Positions 1 to 10,561 of a DNA stretch of 64,000 nucleotides are shown here, piece by piece. The notes beneath the pieces were generated by a model. The model saw nothing but the letters and a program-made list of their open reading frames with translations. It ran no database searches and had not been told where the DNA came from. The number at the start of each line of letters is the position of its first letter. Positions within the stretch are counted from its first letter, which is position 1. Origin of the DNA: Mytilus trossulus (lineage: Eukaryota > Mollusca > Bivalvia > Mytilida > Mytilidae); contig NC_086375.1 of NCBI RefSeq assembly GCF_036588685.1, forward strand, positions 37,842,566 to 37,906,565, given 5' to 3'. The position numbers were made by a program, and so were the translations under genes.

Positions 1-163
1 CTAAACTTGTCAGTATGTTTAAATGTTCCTGAAGTGGTCTGTTTTCAGAGGTCTTTTTTATAAGTATAGCATCCCTTATGTATTCACTCTCTTGTAGTAC
101 AGCTTTGTCTAAATCTAACAAAGTCAACTCTTTCAGCTGCCTTAACAATTGGCTGCTCTCCAT
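1..163 (-). CDS. 5' coding exon of an unidentified gene (partial)
   Basis: Read on the minus strand, a pyrimidine tract ending in CAG (acceptor at 169-168) is followed by ACCATGG, a strong start context, with the ATG at 163-161. The frame stays open for 54 codons to the window edge. The peptide starts MESSQLLRQLKELTLLDLDK and continues as a charged, helix-prone sequence rich in Leu, Glu and Lys, with no signal peptide or membrane segment. The acceptor just before the ATG suggests an intron in the 5' UTR. The gene is divergent from the GMF gene, with about 2.6 kb between the starts. I do not recognise the family; a small coiled-coil or helical-bundle protein is the most that can be said. Composition and start context make it more likely real than chance. 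Confidence 0.5.
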   Translation of the reverse strand, partial: MESSQLLRQLKELTLLDLDKAVLQESEYIRDAILIKKTSENRPLQEHLNILTSL

Positions 164-1219
164 GGTACTGGAAAAAAATCAATTCAAAATCATACATTTT
201 TTAACATGTAAAGCTTTGGTTAATGTTAGAAATCTCTAAATTATTTTGATTTTTTTTTTAATCAAAACTTGATATCAAGTCTCTTATAATTTGGTCAATG
301 GGAAATGAAGATGAAAACATTTTGATAACAATTTGTCAATTATTAAAGCTTAAAAAAAACCACAGAAATACAACATTAAATTAATTTATACACAGTTGTA
401 GATACAAATGGTCATATATGCATTTACTCTAGTCAGTCATTATTTACATTTATCTAATAAGTAGTATACTATGGGGTACATCCAATAAAGAATCCACAAT
501 AACAAACAATGGGTCAAATTATATATTTTTATTATTGCATTACATGTACTTATTTCTGTTACATGTACTCTGATCATATATGTTAATCAATTAAATCAAA
601 ATACATTATGTTATGTTCTATGTTTAAACTATTTTTCATTTACTTAACAATGCTTAAACATATTATGTATGAAAATTAAATTGCATTTTTTCTGCTCATT
701 TTGGGAGCCGTGATTGGCATATATTGGCAAGTATTAGTTCAGAAAAAATAATTGAACAGATTTAAAAGTTAATGACTACAATACATGTTGATTTTCCATG
801 TGTAAGGAACTAGAGATAACCAATCCTATCTGATTTTACTAGAGATTAAGAGTTGGACAGCTAGTGTTTGACTCGATCATATTGACATGCATAGTAAAAT
901 ATCGTAATACAGGTACCTTCAGAAAGGATGATGGTTAACATTTGTAAAAAAAAAAGAATTTTTGGTGCTTGACCATGAAACCTTTACTTTTTTATCCTGT
1001 TTATAATGATAAAAGGTCAACTGTTTTAGACAAGTCATATTTCAGAGAGAAAAATCTGTTTTCCAAATAACACTGAACCGGTAATTCATTTTTGTAATTT
1101 ATAAAGTTCAATAAATGTTATTTGGAAAAATCACAGTTAAACTTTTAAAACTGATTTTACACAAACAGCAGTCAAAAAAGACTGTTTTACACATGATGTT
1201 AAGGGCAATTCTACCCATA
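164..1219. other. AT-rich spacer between divergent genes
   Basis: No open frame of note, no inverted repeat and no recognised dispersed repeat. It should contain the upstream exon or promoter of the minus-strand gene at 1-163, but nothing marks it clearly. Confidence 0.5.
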
Positions 1220-1733
1220 GGCACTCGTCTCAGAAGAAAAATCCTATATACCTTTATATAACACAAGGTGCTTAACTCACGATTTAGAAAAAATGTCAGC
1301 CGGTGGCAAATTCTGTTATATGCCTATTTCTTGGCTGTCAACCCCACTAAAACTTGTTATGTCTTAATTTTTCACAATGGAATATATTACATGCATAATT
1401 TTATTTTCGGAATGATTCATAGCAATCCTAATTAAGTATATCAATCATAATTATTTTGTCTACCGACGATGGATTTGAAACACACAACTCACAGTAAATG
1501 AGTAATTATAAAAATTGTTTAAAAAAAACTGTTGTTTTTTGTCTGAATAGAACTTATCACCCATTAGTAAAATTGCATATAAAGATAACGTGAAAAAAAA
1601 TCCATTGTCAGTAGACGAAATAATTAATACTGACATACTTGGGTAGGATTGCTAAGGATAATTTAGATTTACAACATAACAAGTTTTAGTTGGGTTGACA
1701 ATCAGCTTATGTTAAGTACTTTGTGTTATATGT

Positions 1734-1952
1734 GGGTCTCATTGGGGTATAAGTGTGACGCGGGATTGCTGATTTTTTGTAAGCGTGACACGTGAAAGTC
1801 ATATTATAGTGTCATGAAAACAGGAAATGAGGCCTTGCGGGACCCGGGATGACAAAAAATTTAGAATTGCTTACTTACATAGTGTAAGCAGGATACGGGA
1901 ATCAGACAAAACCGTAAGCGGGATCAGGGATCAGAATCCCCCAATGAGACCC
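1734..1952. mobile_element. 219-bp MITE-like element with 14-bp perfect TIRs
   Basis: GGGTCTCATTGGGG at 1734-1747 and its exact inverse CCCCAATGAGACCC at 1939-1952 bound a 219-bp block. The interior is rich in short CG-containing words (gtgacgcgggat, gtaagcgggatcaggg), unlike the AT-rich surroundings. It has no coding capacity; an open frame crossing its right end is a by-product of the composition. Confidence 0.6.
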
Positions 1953-1963
1953 CCTAATATAAA

Positions 1964-2165
1964 GAGGGGGGGTAGGAGGGGTCCTGATCCCGAAAACCCG
2001 GGCTTAAAAACACGAAATCCCGAGGTCCCGAATTTAAATAAAGTAAATCCCGACGTCCCGCAATTCGAAAAACAAGAATTCCCAAATCCCGAAAGGGTCA
2101 ATCCAGAAATCCCGAGCTTAAAAACACCAGATCCTGGAGTCCCGATAAAGGTCCTATCCCCCCTC
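1964..2165 (+). repeat. TCCCGA-rich dispersed repeat, copy 1
   Basis: A block of about 202 bp bounded by GAGGGGG and its inverse. It is built from imperfect repeats of the theme aatcccga-tcccgaattt and cttaaaaacac. Relatives lie at 20623-20821 (opposite strand, similar bounded ends) and at 50062-50240 (same strand, decayed). The Pro-rich open frame across it follows from the TCCCGA periodicity and is not a gene. Confidence 0.65.
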
Positions 2166-2219
2166 TATAAAGGTATATAGTGTGAAAAAAGTCTGAGACG
2201 AGTGCCTGTATTCCTACCA

Positions 2220-2284
2220 CAGGCACTTGTTTCTATAAAGATAGTCGACCTTCCTAAGTTCCTATGGATAGAAACAAGTGCCTG
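2220..2284. repeat. 65-bp hairpin with 17-bp perfect arms
   Basis: CAGGCACTTGTTTCTAT at 2220-2236 pairs with ATAGAAACAAGTGCCTG at 2268-2284, leaving a 31-base loop. The words aggcact and agtgcct also occur in the 15-bp inverted repeat ending at 2206, so this is probably a relic of a related element. Confidence 0.6.
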
Positions 2285-2772
2285 TGATTACTACCCTATG
2301 TTAAAATTGAAAAATGATCATTTAAATAATGCTCATTTTTAAAGACATGCAGGTGGCAAATTGTCCTGGCAATACTATTTTTTTCATAAAAGGTAAATAA
2401 CTACCAATCAACATACGAATTGTTTAAGTTATAATATCTGAAAGTATCAGCATGTTGTTTGTTTTGATTCGATTTGGTTCCACGTGCATTTTATTTTCGG
2501 AACAATCAAGTAAAAAATAATGCTTTCTATTTCCGAACTAGAAAAAAAAACAAATACCCCTGAAAACAAATCTTACATAAAATTTTCAATTCTAGGACAT
2601 TATGGAATAAAAGTAATATATTTTTTTTAAACGGTTTATGAAAGAGAACTCAAATTATTTAAACAGCTTATTTGCTAAAGACACATTTTCATAGTTTTAG
2701 CATATCGTACATTTTGTACAAGAGGACTTCCGAAACTTTTTTATTTACTTCCGCCTTCTGCGAAACCAAAAA

Positions 2773-5700
2773 ATGGTAAGACAAACGAAGTCAAAATAGA
2801 TCAAACTTGTTTAGAAGTTAGCATAGCATATCTTGATATAGATTTGACTTGAATAACTCTTGATCTTCACCTCAAAAGCCTTTTTAATTGAATTTGTTAA
2901 GATTATGAATCAGGATGACATGAAAGGGGCGGAATTTTCAGGGTTGGAAAAAGTTATCCTTTTTGTTTATAATTTTTGCTTTGTAATTTAATATGAGGCA
3001 GGCATTACCTGTAAGAGTGGACAAAGTCTGTATGAATTTTATTTTTAAATCAAACATATTAAAAAAGAAATGGAAATACTGGAACGCTTCTGATTTTGGT
3101 TCAGTTGTTATGGATTTTAGTTGTGACGTTAATTATAGACGCCGTCTACTCGACCGCGTTTTTCAATTGGCTAAGGAAAATCCAATCTAAATATATACAT
3201 GTACAACTGTCCTACCTTTTATTGTGTTTGTACAGTATAATCCTGAAAAACATGATCTTGAGTAAACGCAGTAGATATTTTAGAAAATTTTGACAAAAAG
3301 CATGGTGCCAATTTTACGTGATGGTGACTATAAGTTATGATGTCATATTCATTGTTAACAAAGAAACGCTGTCATATTGTTTTTTTCATATCAAACAACT
3401 TTTTGAAATCATCATTAGAGTTCCTTCCTAATACTGTACTGTAGGGTTATTGCATGAATATTGTCCCGAGTGGAATTTTATATTGCGTGAGCTTGCGATA
3501 TATGTTCTACGAGGGACAATATTCTCCAATATTCATGAAATAACCACTTTTATTGTATAGCAATATAATATTTGAAAGTAAAAATTGGGTTAAACTAAGA
3601 TTTTGTTGATGATGACATCATGAATTTTGAATATATATTGCACTAGTGCAATACTGGAATTTTGCATGCTAAATTTTGGTAACTTTCTGTGGGAAATATT
3701 GTATTGCTATGCAATAATATATATCTCGAGACTGATAAATATCATCTTCGCTAGTCAAGGGTTATGATCCACTCCTGCTCTCTTCACCCTTGGCGGATTG
3801 AGCCAACATTTGTGAAAACAATGTTGCGCCATCTGTCGGAAGATTTAAGTCATGCCAATTCCGAATTCATTATTCCTGACCAATGGTAGCACTTGAATTC
3901 TTCAATTTGGAGGTAAAAACATGGTAGTGTCTAGATTCTACACACTTGTTAAAACTGGAAACAAAAAATATACATCAACATTAATGCTTTTGTGCATTAA
4001 ACATACACAGGAACTTCTATCAGTTGATTAAAAACATTCAAGTTGTCACTAAATATAGATGTAAAGATGTGTTGCACAATAAACATGTGGCAATTGTTTA
4101 CAAACACTTTCTACATTTACAGGTGATCATGTTAATGGCGCTTTTTGATTGGATGCAGCAAGTTTTGACTGCAACCAATAACAATCCTTACCCTGTGTCT
4201 CCGAAATTTTATCTCAATCCGCCAAGGGTGAAGAGAGCTGGGGTGGATCGTAACCCTTGGCTAGCGAAGATGGATAAATATGTACTTTATTCAAAGAATC
4301 ATGCAAACAAGACGGGAAATAGAAAGTTGATTTCTGCGCAGATGTGGGGATTTATTAAAGTCTTGAAAAAAAGTTAAAGATTCTGGGTTTATTCGTAGAA
4401 TGAAATTTTTTTTTAATAAATTTTTTGTTGTTGATTTTTCTATCTTAATTGGGGACTTTGTCCACATATATAATTATGAACAAATTGAAAAAATGACAAA
4501 TACAATACTGTGTTTTATGTTGTAGGCACAGAATGTCCAGGTGTGTGATATAGATCCTGAAGTTACTTCCAGATTGAAAAAATTTCGATTTAGAAAAGAG
4601 AAAAATATAGCAGCACTTTTGTGTAAGTTCTGTTGCAATAATTTATTCCTAAAGTTTTGCATGATATGAATATAAAATTAACAAAAAATAATGTTTTATA
4701 ATGAATTAGGGGGAAGAAACTTGATTTGACAACAAAATTGAATTTTGACCAATGAAAAACTGAGATCATTTGAACCACTCTTTGATTTTTAATATTTTCC
4801 ATATATGTATTCATGTCTGTTTTTGGTTTACAGATTTCTGTTATATTTTATATCTTTTTTTTTATAGTGAAAATAGATAAAGAAAAAGGAGTAGTGTTAG
4901 AAGAAGAATATGAGGTAATGATTTCAAACATTTAAGGTGGTTGTCAGTTGATATTTAATAAATCTGGAACCTTGAAAAAATCTTTAATTATTCTGTTAAG
5001 TTGTAATTGTATTGTTAATTTATCTTAACTTAACTGTTATATTTTTAGGATTGCACAATAGAGGAATTACAAGCAGAGCTTCCAGAATGTCAGCCTCGCT
5101 ATTTAGTGGTCAGTTATGTAAGACAACACAGTGATGGTAGAGTTTCTTATCCTCTATGTTTTATATTCAGTAGTCCAGCAGGTAGGTACACATTTCTTTG
5201 CTCTCTTGCAAAATATCATTTGTCCCCTTTCAGAAATACATTTCTTCAGTTATGATAAGGACATTCATAATTATTCCCCAGCTTGGGCGTGTACTGTTTT
5301 AACTCTGTCTTTCCATTCGTCCCATGAATATTTTTCATGGCATCTTTCGCTTGAACTACATCATAAGGAGTTCTTAAATTTGGTTTCAAGGTTGATAATC
5401 ATTAGTCAGCTATACCGTGTGATATGTGTTTTCAGAATCATTACTCAACAACTTCCTGTTTAACAAAATATTTTGGCATGGTAATATCACAGCTAACAGT
5501 TTTACTTGATTTAAATATATACAAATGGATTTACTATTATTGATTTACATCATACAAATAAGCATTTTATATATTGAATTTAAATTTAAAACAAATGAAA
5601 TAACACTTTTAAATTTTATCCTTCCAAACTGTATAATTTCATCATTTTATTTTTCAGGATGTAAACCAGAACAACAAATGATGTACTCAGGATCCTTACA

Positions 5701-7125
5701 TGCTCTTATACAACAGACTGGTCTTACTAAGGTAATACTTGCAGTCAATCAACTGGCTTGAAACATATTGTATAATACATGTAGGTCCTTCTGCTTTCAT
5801 TTTCCACTGAGAGTGATGGTCTGAAATAGGAGCAGAACTGTCCTTGGCCTTTTAAACATTTCACATTTATTCACATAAAATAAGAGGAAATTAATTTCAT
5901 ACCAATCCAACCTATTATCAAGCACTTTTTAAAAAAATATTGAGCATGTATAATAATCAATTTTTCTGATTAATTGAAAACATTAGTAAAATTCTCTGTC
6001 TACCTAGCTGTAGTTACAGAAAGGGGACTATTTATAATTCTGGAATGAATTGACATGTTATTTCTTTAATAATAGATATAAGAAAACTTGCCTTAAAATG
6101 TCCTTCTTATCTAATATCACTACACTTTGTGGCATTCAAGAAGCCTGGAAATGTCTGGTGTTTACATTTGATGCTGGATGCATACATATGATGTCACCTT
6201 GATTAGCTGTCATAGAGGATTACACCATTTCATAGAATTTTCAATTTTACACAGAAATAATGAACTGATTTGTTTATTTTGCATTAGAATATAGAAAACG
6301 ATATTGTATATATATGGACTGTGGCATATGTGAAATTTGGCTTTGTTTTTGCATATAAATGTTGACCAGATGTGCTATCTGTCACTCATCTTCGCTAGCC
6401 AAGGGTTACGATCCACTCCCGCTCTCTTCACCCTTGGCGGATTGAGCCAACATTTGTGATAACAATGATGCGCCATCTATCGGAAGATAAAAACCACGCC
6501 AATTCCGAATACATTAACCTTGACCAATGGTAGCACTTGAACTCTTCAGCTTGGAGGTAAAAACACGGTAGCGTCTAGATGCTACACACTTGGTAAAGCC
6601 GGAAATGAAAGCATACGTCAACATTCATGCATTTGTGCATGAAACATACACAGGAACTTCCATTTGTTGATTAACAACATTCAATTTTTCACTAAATATA
6701 GTCGTATGTTTAGGGATGTAAAGGCTTGTTGCACAAAAAACACGTGGCAATTGTTTACAAACACTTTCTACATTTACACGTGATCATGTTACAGGGGCAT
6801 TTTGATTGGATGCAGCGAGTTTTGACTGCAACCAATAAAAATCCTTACCTTGTGTCTCCGAAATTTTATCTCAATCCGCCAAGGGTGAAGAGAGCGGGAG
6901 TGGATCGTAACCCTTGGCTAGCGAAGATGTCTGTCACTAGGTAAACTAAATTTACAACAGTAATACCTGTGTTGTACATACATCAACCTTCAAATATCCT
7001 AAAATAAAGCTTAATGTTTAAACATCGATAACTTTCATATTTTATATTTATTTCAGACATATGATATAAGAAGTGTAGAAGAATTAACAGAAGAATGGCT
7101 TCTGGATCAGCTTGCAAAAGTTTAG
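2773..7125 (+). CDS. GMF: Glia maturation factor (ADF/cofilin-fold actin regulator), six exons
   Basis: Coding exons are 2773-2775, 4526-4622, 4868-4914, 5049-5181, 5658-5731 and 7057-7125 (423 nt, 140 residues plus TAG). All introns are GT-AG and the frame closes exactly. Exon 1 contributes only the ATG, an arrangement also known in cofilin genes. The product is one ADF-H domain. Recognisable stretches are [14 protein letters not shown] (helix 1), [20 protein letters not shown] and EQQMMYSG in the core, and EELTEEWL near the C-terminus; vertebrate GMF is 142 residues with the same landmarks. GMF proteins bind the Arp2/3 complex, not actin itself, and promote debranching of actin filaments in the cytoplasm. 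Introns 1 and 5 each carry a copy of the same Mutator-like MITE. Bivalves should have one GMF rather than separate beta and gamma forms, so no paralogue letter is given. The start choice rests on the strong donor ATG/gtaag and on length. Confidence 0.95.
3445..3545. repeat. Imperfect palindrome in GMF intron 1
   Basis: The left arm ggttattgcatgaatattg is mirrored by caatattcatgaaataacc, and gtccc is mirrored by gggac closer in, so about 100 bp can fold as one hairpin with a loop around cttgcgatatat. It resembles a foldback element. No coding content. Confidence 0.55.
3552..3715. mobile_element. 164-bp inverted-repeat element
   Basis: attgtatagcaatataatat at 3552 onward is mirrored (about 20 of 22 bases) by the sequence ending attgctatgcaat at 3715. 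The interior contains the palindromic word ttgcactagtgcaa. I recognise the motif as a common bivalve repeat, from general familiarity only. Confidence 0.5.
3743..4272. mobile_element. Mutator-like MITE, copy 1 (60-bp TIRs, 9-bp target duplication)
   Basis: The 530-bp element begins CATCTTCGCTAG and ends with its inverse CTAGCGAAGATG. The two 60-bp ends match at 56 positions. It is flanked on both sides by the exact 9-mer GATAAATAT (3734-3742 and 4273-4281). Each TIR contains its own inverted pair, (G)CCAAGGGT and ACCCTTGG(C). Long TIRs with a 9-bp duplication are the hallmark of the Mutator (MULE) superfamily. It sits inside a dispersed repeat in GMF intron 1; the open frame reaching across its right end is not a gene. 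Confidence 0.85.
4282..4476 (+). repeat. Dispersed repeat interrupted by the MITE, right-hand part
   Basis: From gtactttattcaaagaatc through ggggactttgtcc. An uninterrupted relative lies on the opposite strand at 33283-33512, where the left flank (actga...) and right flank (ttattcaaag) are contiguous, showing where the MITE at 3743-4272 went in. Confidence 0.6.
6387..6929. mobile_element. Mutator-like MITE, copy 2 (perfect 60-bp TIRs, 9-bp target duplication)
   Basis: Same family as 3743-4272 and the same orientation. The 543-bp element has 60-bp ends that are identical to each other in inverted orientation, and it is flanked by the exact 9-mer TCTGTCACT (6378-6386 and 6930-6938). Perfect ends suggest a more recent insertion than copy 1. 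It lies in GMF intron 5. The open frame over its right end is a shared shadow of the one in copy 1. Confidence 0.88.
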
Positions 7126-9413
7126 AAGAACAATAATGCAATTTATTTTCTAGTATTTATAATATTCCCACCAGTCGGTTGCTCAAATTTAATTGTAAAT
7201 TTTTGCAAATGTTTTATGTTAATGTCTCTCGAGTTGAACATTTGTTTTCATACACTGTGCTATGTATCCTTGTCATGGTTTTATAATCTAATTATTACTG
7301 TCTGAAGGTTTAATTTGAAACAGTTTTGGCAGCAATTTTGGGGCTTTCATTGCTTAATCACTCAATATGAAAAAAAATCTTTAAAAGTTTGATCAATAGC
7401 TTAAGAATTTTCCATTTCAATTTGTTTTAATTTGTATATAACTGCTTATAAAAAATTTAGATTGTGCAAACCAAAACAACAAACGTATCATATGCATTGT
7501 AAAACTGAAGCAAAAATTGTATTTATATTTTAAAAAGGCTGGTTTCAATGATGGCTGTATACAGGTTATGACTAAAAAATGCCAACTTTAAAAAATATCA
7601 GTTTAACAGTTTGAAGAGAAGATATAGCATTCAAAGACATACTGAAACTAAAAAGATGCAATAGGTTATCTCTATCTAGTTATTTAAAAAAGATTTTTCA
7701 TTTAACCAAAAACATATATATATTTCAGGATTATAAACCAGTATTACATGCTTGTATATATATAGTTTTAGCATATATTATGAAGTAATTATTGAGTTCA
7801 GCATAATTTTAGTCTATAATTAGTATGAAATTTGATGAATAGTTATGAATTGTTTTTATAACTTATGAAGAATACTGTAGTCATTCTTTGTGTTCTGAGA
7901 TTTGATTGGCTATTAATAATAGATGTAATTGCTTAAATCACTATTGCATAGGCTATACTTAACATGTATTTGTTTCTAAAGTGTTATAAAATCTGATATC
8001 TTTGTTTATTTATTTCAAATTTTATCAGTTGCAACAAAATGATCATGTATTAGTGTATATGGTTATGTATTTTAGTCTTCCTTACATTTGGCAATATTTT
8101 GAAAAACAGCTTAATGCTGCTAATACATGAATTCAACTAGCACTTTCTTTGTGTTTATAAAACATTTATTTGTAGTTTTCACTTTATTTGTCATTCATGA
8201 ATGCAAATAAATATTTTATAAACTTAAACAATGTAATCTATGCATCATATTTACAGGGGGACCACAAAGAAGTTACGTTGATAATCTTTCCTAGTTGTTA
8301 ATCTTTTTTTAACAACTTTTGTCACAAACATGCATTTATTTAATATTGTCGTATTTGTTAAATCTTTGAAGATTAATTGTTACTTTTGTAATTTCATCAT
8401 CATATCTTTATCGGATATTCTAAATTTGTATCTGGTTCTAGCAGTCATTCCTGTTATTTTGTAATTCATTTTGGATTTTACATTCCATTGAATTGAAATG
8501 TTGTTTACATTTGTTTGTTTGTTTGTTAATTCTATAGATATTTTGTTTAAATTGTAAAATAAATTACAGTATGAGATAAATTGTTTATTTTCCATAATAT
8601 GCTTGCATTAAAAGATACGAAATGGTCTCCCTTGTTAAAACCCCAATAAGTAGTTAAAGAGGAGATAACTACGAATATGTAAAATTACCTAGTTATATGT
8701 ATTTTATCTTTTTTTTTAAAGAAATATTCTATGTTTAAATGTCTGCAACGTCATATGAAATGAAAATAAATTCAACAAAATATTTTTCTAAAAATACTCT
8801 ATAACCAATCTGCTGTACAAGACTGTTGATCGGTTTGGTAAAGAAAATTAAAAATATTTCTAAATCAGAACTGGTTGGTGTACAATGGTTTTTAAAACAC
8901 TATACATTCTGTTATATATTTTGTGCAAATATCAGTACTTTTGATTGTATAATTGTTTTTAGGCACTAAGAGTTCTGTAGTATATTTGGTGCAATACATG
9001 AACAAGTTACATAATATTTTGTGTACATTTAAAGTTCATGTATCTGCTACATGTTATCTTCTTTTTTTAAAATCTGTTGAAATGATTTTTTTCCAAGAAA
9101 TTACTGTTTAAAGCATATAGTTTACTGTTGCTGTATAGGTAAATTAGATTGCATGTTTTGGTTTATAGTATAAAAAAAACTCATTACTTACATAAAAATC
9201 GTATTTATATAGTTTCTGTTACTTGTGACCGTCTTTAGACAAAGTAGTTACAAATGTATGTAGTATCAGTGCCAAGTAAGATGTACTTTGTCTTTATACT
9301 ATCTTTATGACAAGTATGTTACTTACCTATTTAAATAAAGTTACAAATAAATTTTATTTGTTTGTTTTCTCTTCTCCATCCAATGGGAAAAAATCATGTT
9401 TTTTTTCAGAGCT
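7126..9413 (+). other. GMF 3' UTR and downstream spacer
   Basis: AT-rich sequence with no inverted repeats or other gene. AATAAA signals occur at 8206-8211 (after a T-rich stretch) and at 9334-9339. Either could end the GMF transcript; the first would give a 3' UTR of about 1.1 kb. The sequence alone does not decide. Confidence 0.4.
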
Positions 9414-9735
9414 TATATAAAAAAAGAAGATGTGGTATGATTGCCAATGAGACAACTGTCCACAAGAGACCAAAATGACACAGACATTAACAGCTATAGG
9501 TCACCGTACAGTTGTATTTCTTTGTTTCTGTGTTACATGTTTGTTTTTCCTTTATATTTTTGTGTACATAAATAAGGCTTTTAGTTTTCTAGTTTGAATT
9601 GTTTAACATTTGTCATTTCAGAGACTTTTATTAGCTGATTGCAGTATGGGCTTTATTGTAGGCCATTAGATGACATATAGTGGTAAAGTTCTGTGTCATT
9701 TGGTCACTTGTCACACCACATCGTCTTTTATAATT
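9414..9735. repeat. Fragments of a common mussel dispersed repeat, in inverted arrangement
   Basis: 9424-9508 carries gatgtggtatgattgccaat and gacacagacattaac reading in one direction. 9530-9735 carries catttggtcacttgtcacac and cataaataaggct, which belong to the other orientation of the same family (compare 41040-41560 and 49455-49710). Confidence 0.6.
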
Positions 9736-9916
9736 TTAAAAAATGTCACCACACTTTTCTCTTGTTCAACCAAATAGAACAATGAATTTGATGAGCATCC
9801 CAATAGTGATAACTCCTTCTTCCTGTTTTCAGTTAATTTCAAGGGGAAGTATGCTTAGTATAACAAGTTTTTACAACACACGCTTTCTTGTTTATCATCA
9901 AATTAGCATGACTTAA

Positions 9917-10188
9917 GGTGGTACCCAACACCTTCACAAAAATTAATTTGGCTCGTTTAATTTTCATAAAATTTTGGCAAAGTATTTACTTTGACCCTTT
10001 GACAAAAATTTAAAATTTCAAAAAATTTGAACCAACCAATTTATTAGAAAAATTACACTGGTTATATAGCAGTTTGACCATAACTAGTTTTGATCATTGA
10101 GAAGCTTAATATTCCCTTAACAACGCAACATAATTAAAACGTTTAGCTATTTTTACAGAGTTATCTCCCTGTAGTGTTAGGTACCACC
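9917..10188. mobile_element. 272-bp MITE-like element flanked by TTAA
   Basis: The ends are GGTGGTACCCAACACC on the left and, inverted on the right, GTGTTAGGTACCACC. TTAA occurs directly on both sides (9913-9916 and 10189-10192). The TTAA duplication points to the piggyBac-like target preference, though the terminal bases are not classical for that group. It lies between the convergent GMF and AK7 3' ends. Confidence 0.65.
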
Positions 10189-10561
10189 TTAATTGGAAAA
10201 CATAATAGACACTAGTTGATACAGATTATGTTATATTTATTTACATTATATACACAACATGTTTAGATGAATAAATCATATATTAACTTAATTCTTTTCT
10301 TCAAATTTTCTTTCCAAGACATGACAGAAATACAAACAAATTACAAAATATCTTGATAACATTACAATGTATATTTTTTTTAATAACCATTTCATAAGAG
10401 ATGGTTTTACATTGCTCCATGAAATTATATTTCTGTCAAGTAAACAAACAATAATATATATCTGTAAAGAAGTAAAAGAGTGCCATACTAAATGCTTAAA
10501 TGGTAGGCACTATAACAATTATCACAGATTTAAAAAGAGTCACTTGTATATAGGCAGTTTA
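10189..10561 (-). other. AK7 3' flank
   Basis: Sequence downstream of the AK7 stop on the minus strand. TTTATT at 10236-10241 is AATAAA on the minus strand, about 320 nt past the stop, and is a plausible polyadenylation signal. Confidence 0.4.

Larger units (their letters stand above)
1220..2206. repeat. Element bounded by a 15-bp inverted repeat, with other elements nested inside
   Basis: GGCACTCGTCTCAGA at 1220-1234 is matched exactly, inverted, at 2192-2206. The interior holds two further repeat units (1734-1952 and 1964-2165). Similarity may continue outward (tacccata on the left, ggtaggaatac on the complement of the right). No target duplication was identified, so the true ends are uncertain. 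It lies upstream of GMF. Confidence 0.5.

Noticed and set aside
1827-2180. 117-codon Pro-rich frame
   Set aside because: Follows the TCCCGA periodicity of a dispersed repeat that also occurs inverted at 20.6 kb.
4024-4377. 117-codon frame, with a partial twin at 6726-6944
   Set aside because: Lies mainly within the Mutator-like MITE and runs out into flanking repeat; the shared part is repeat-derived.
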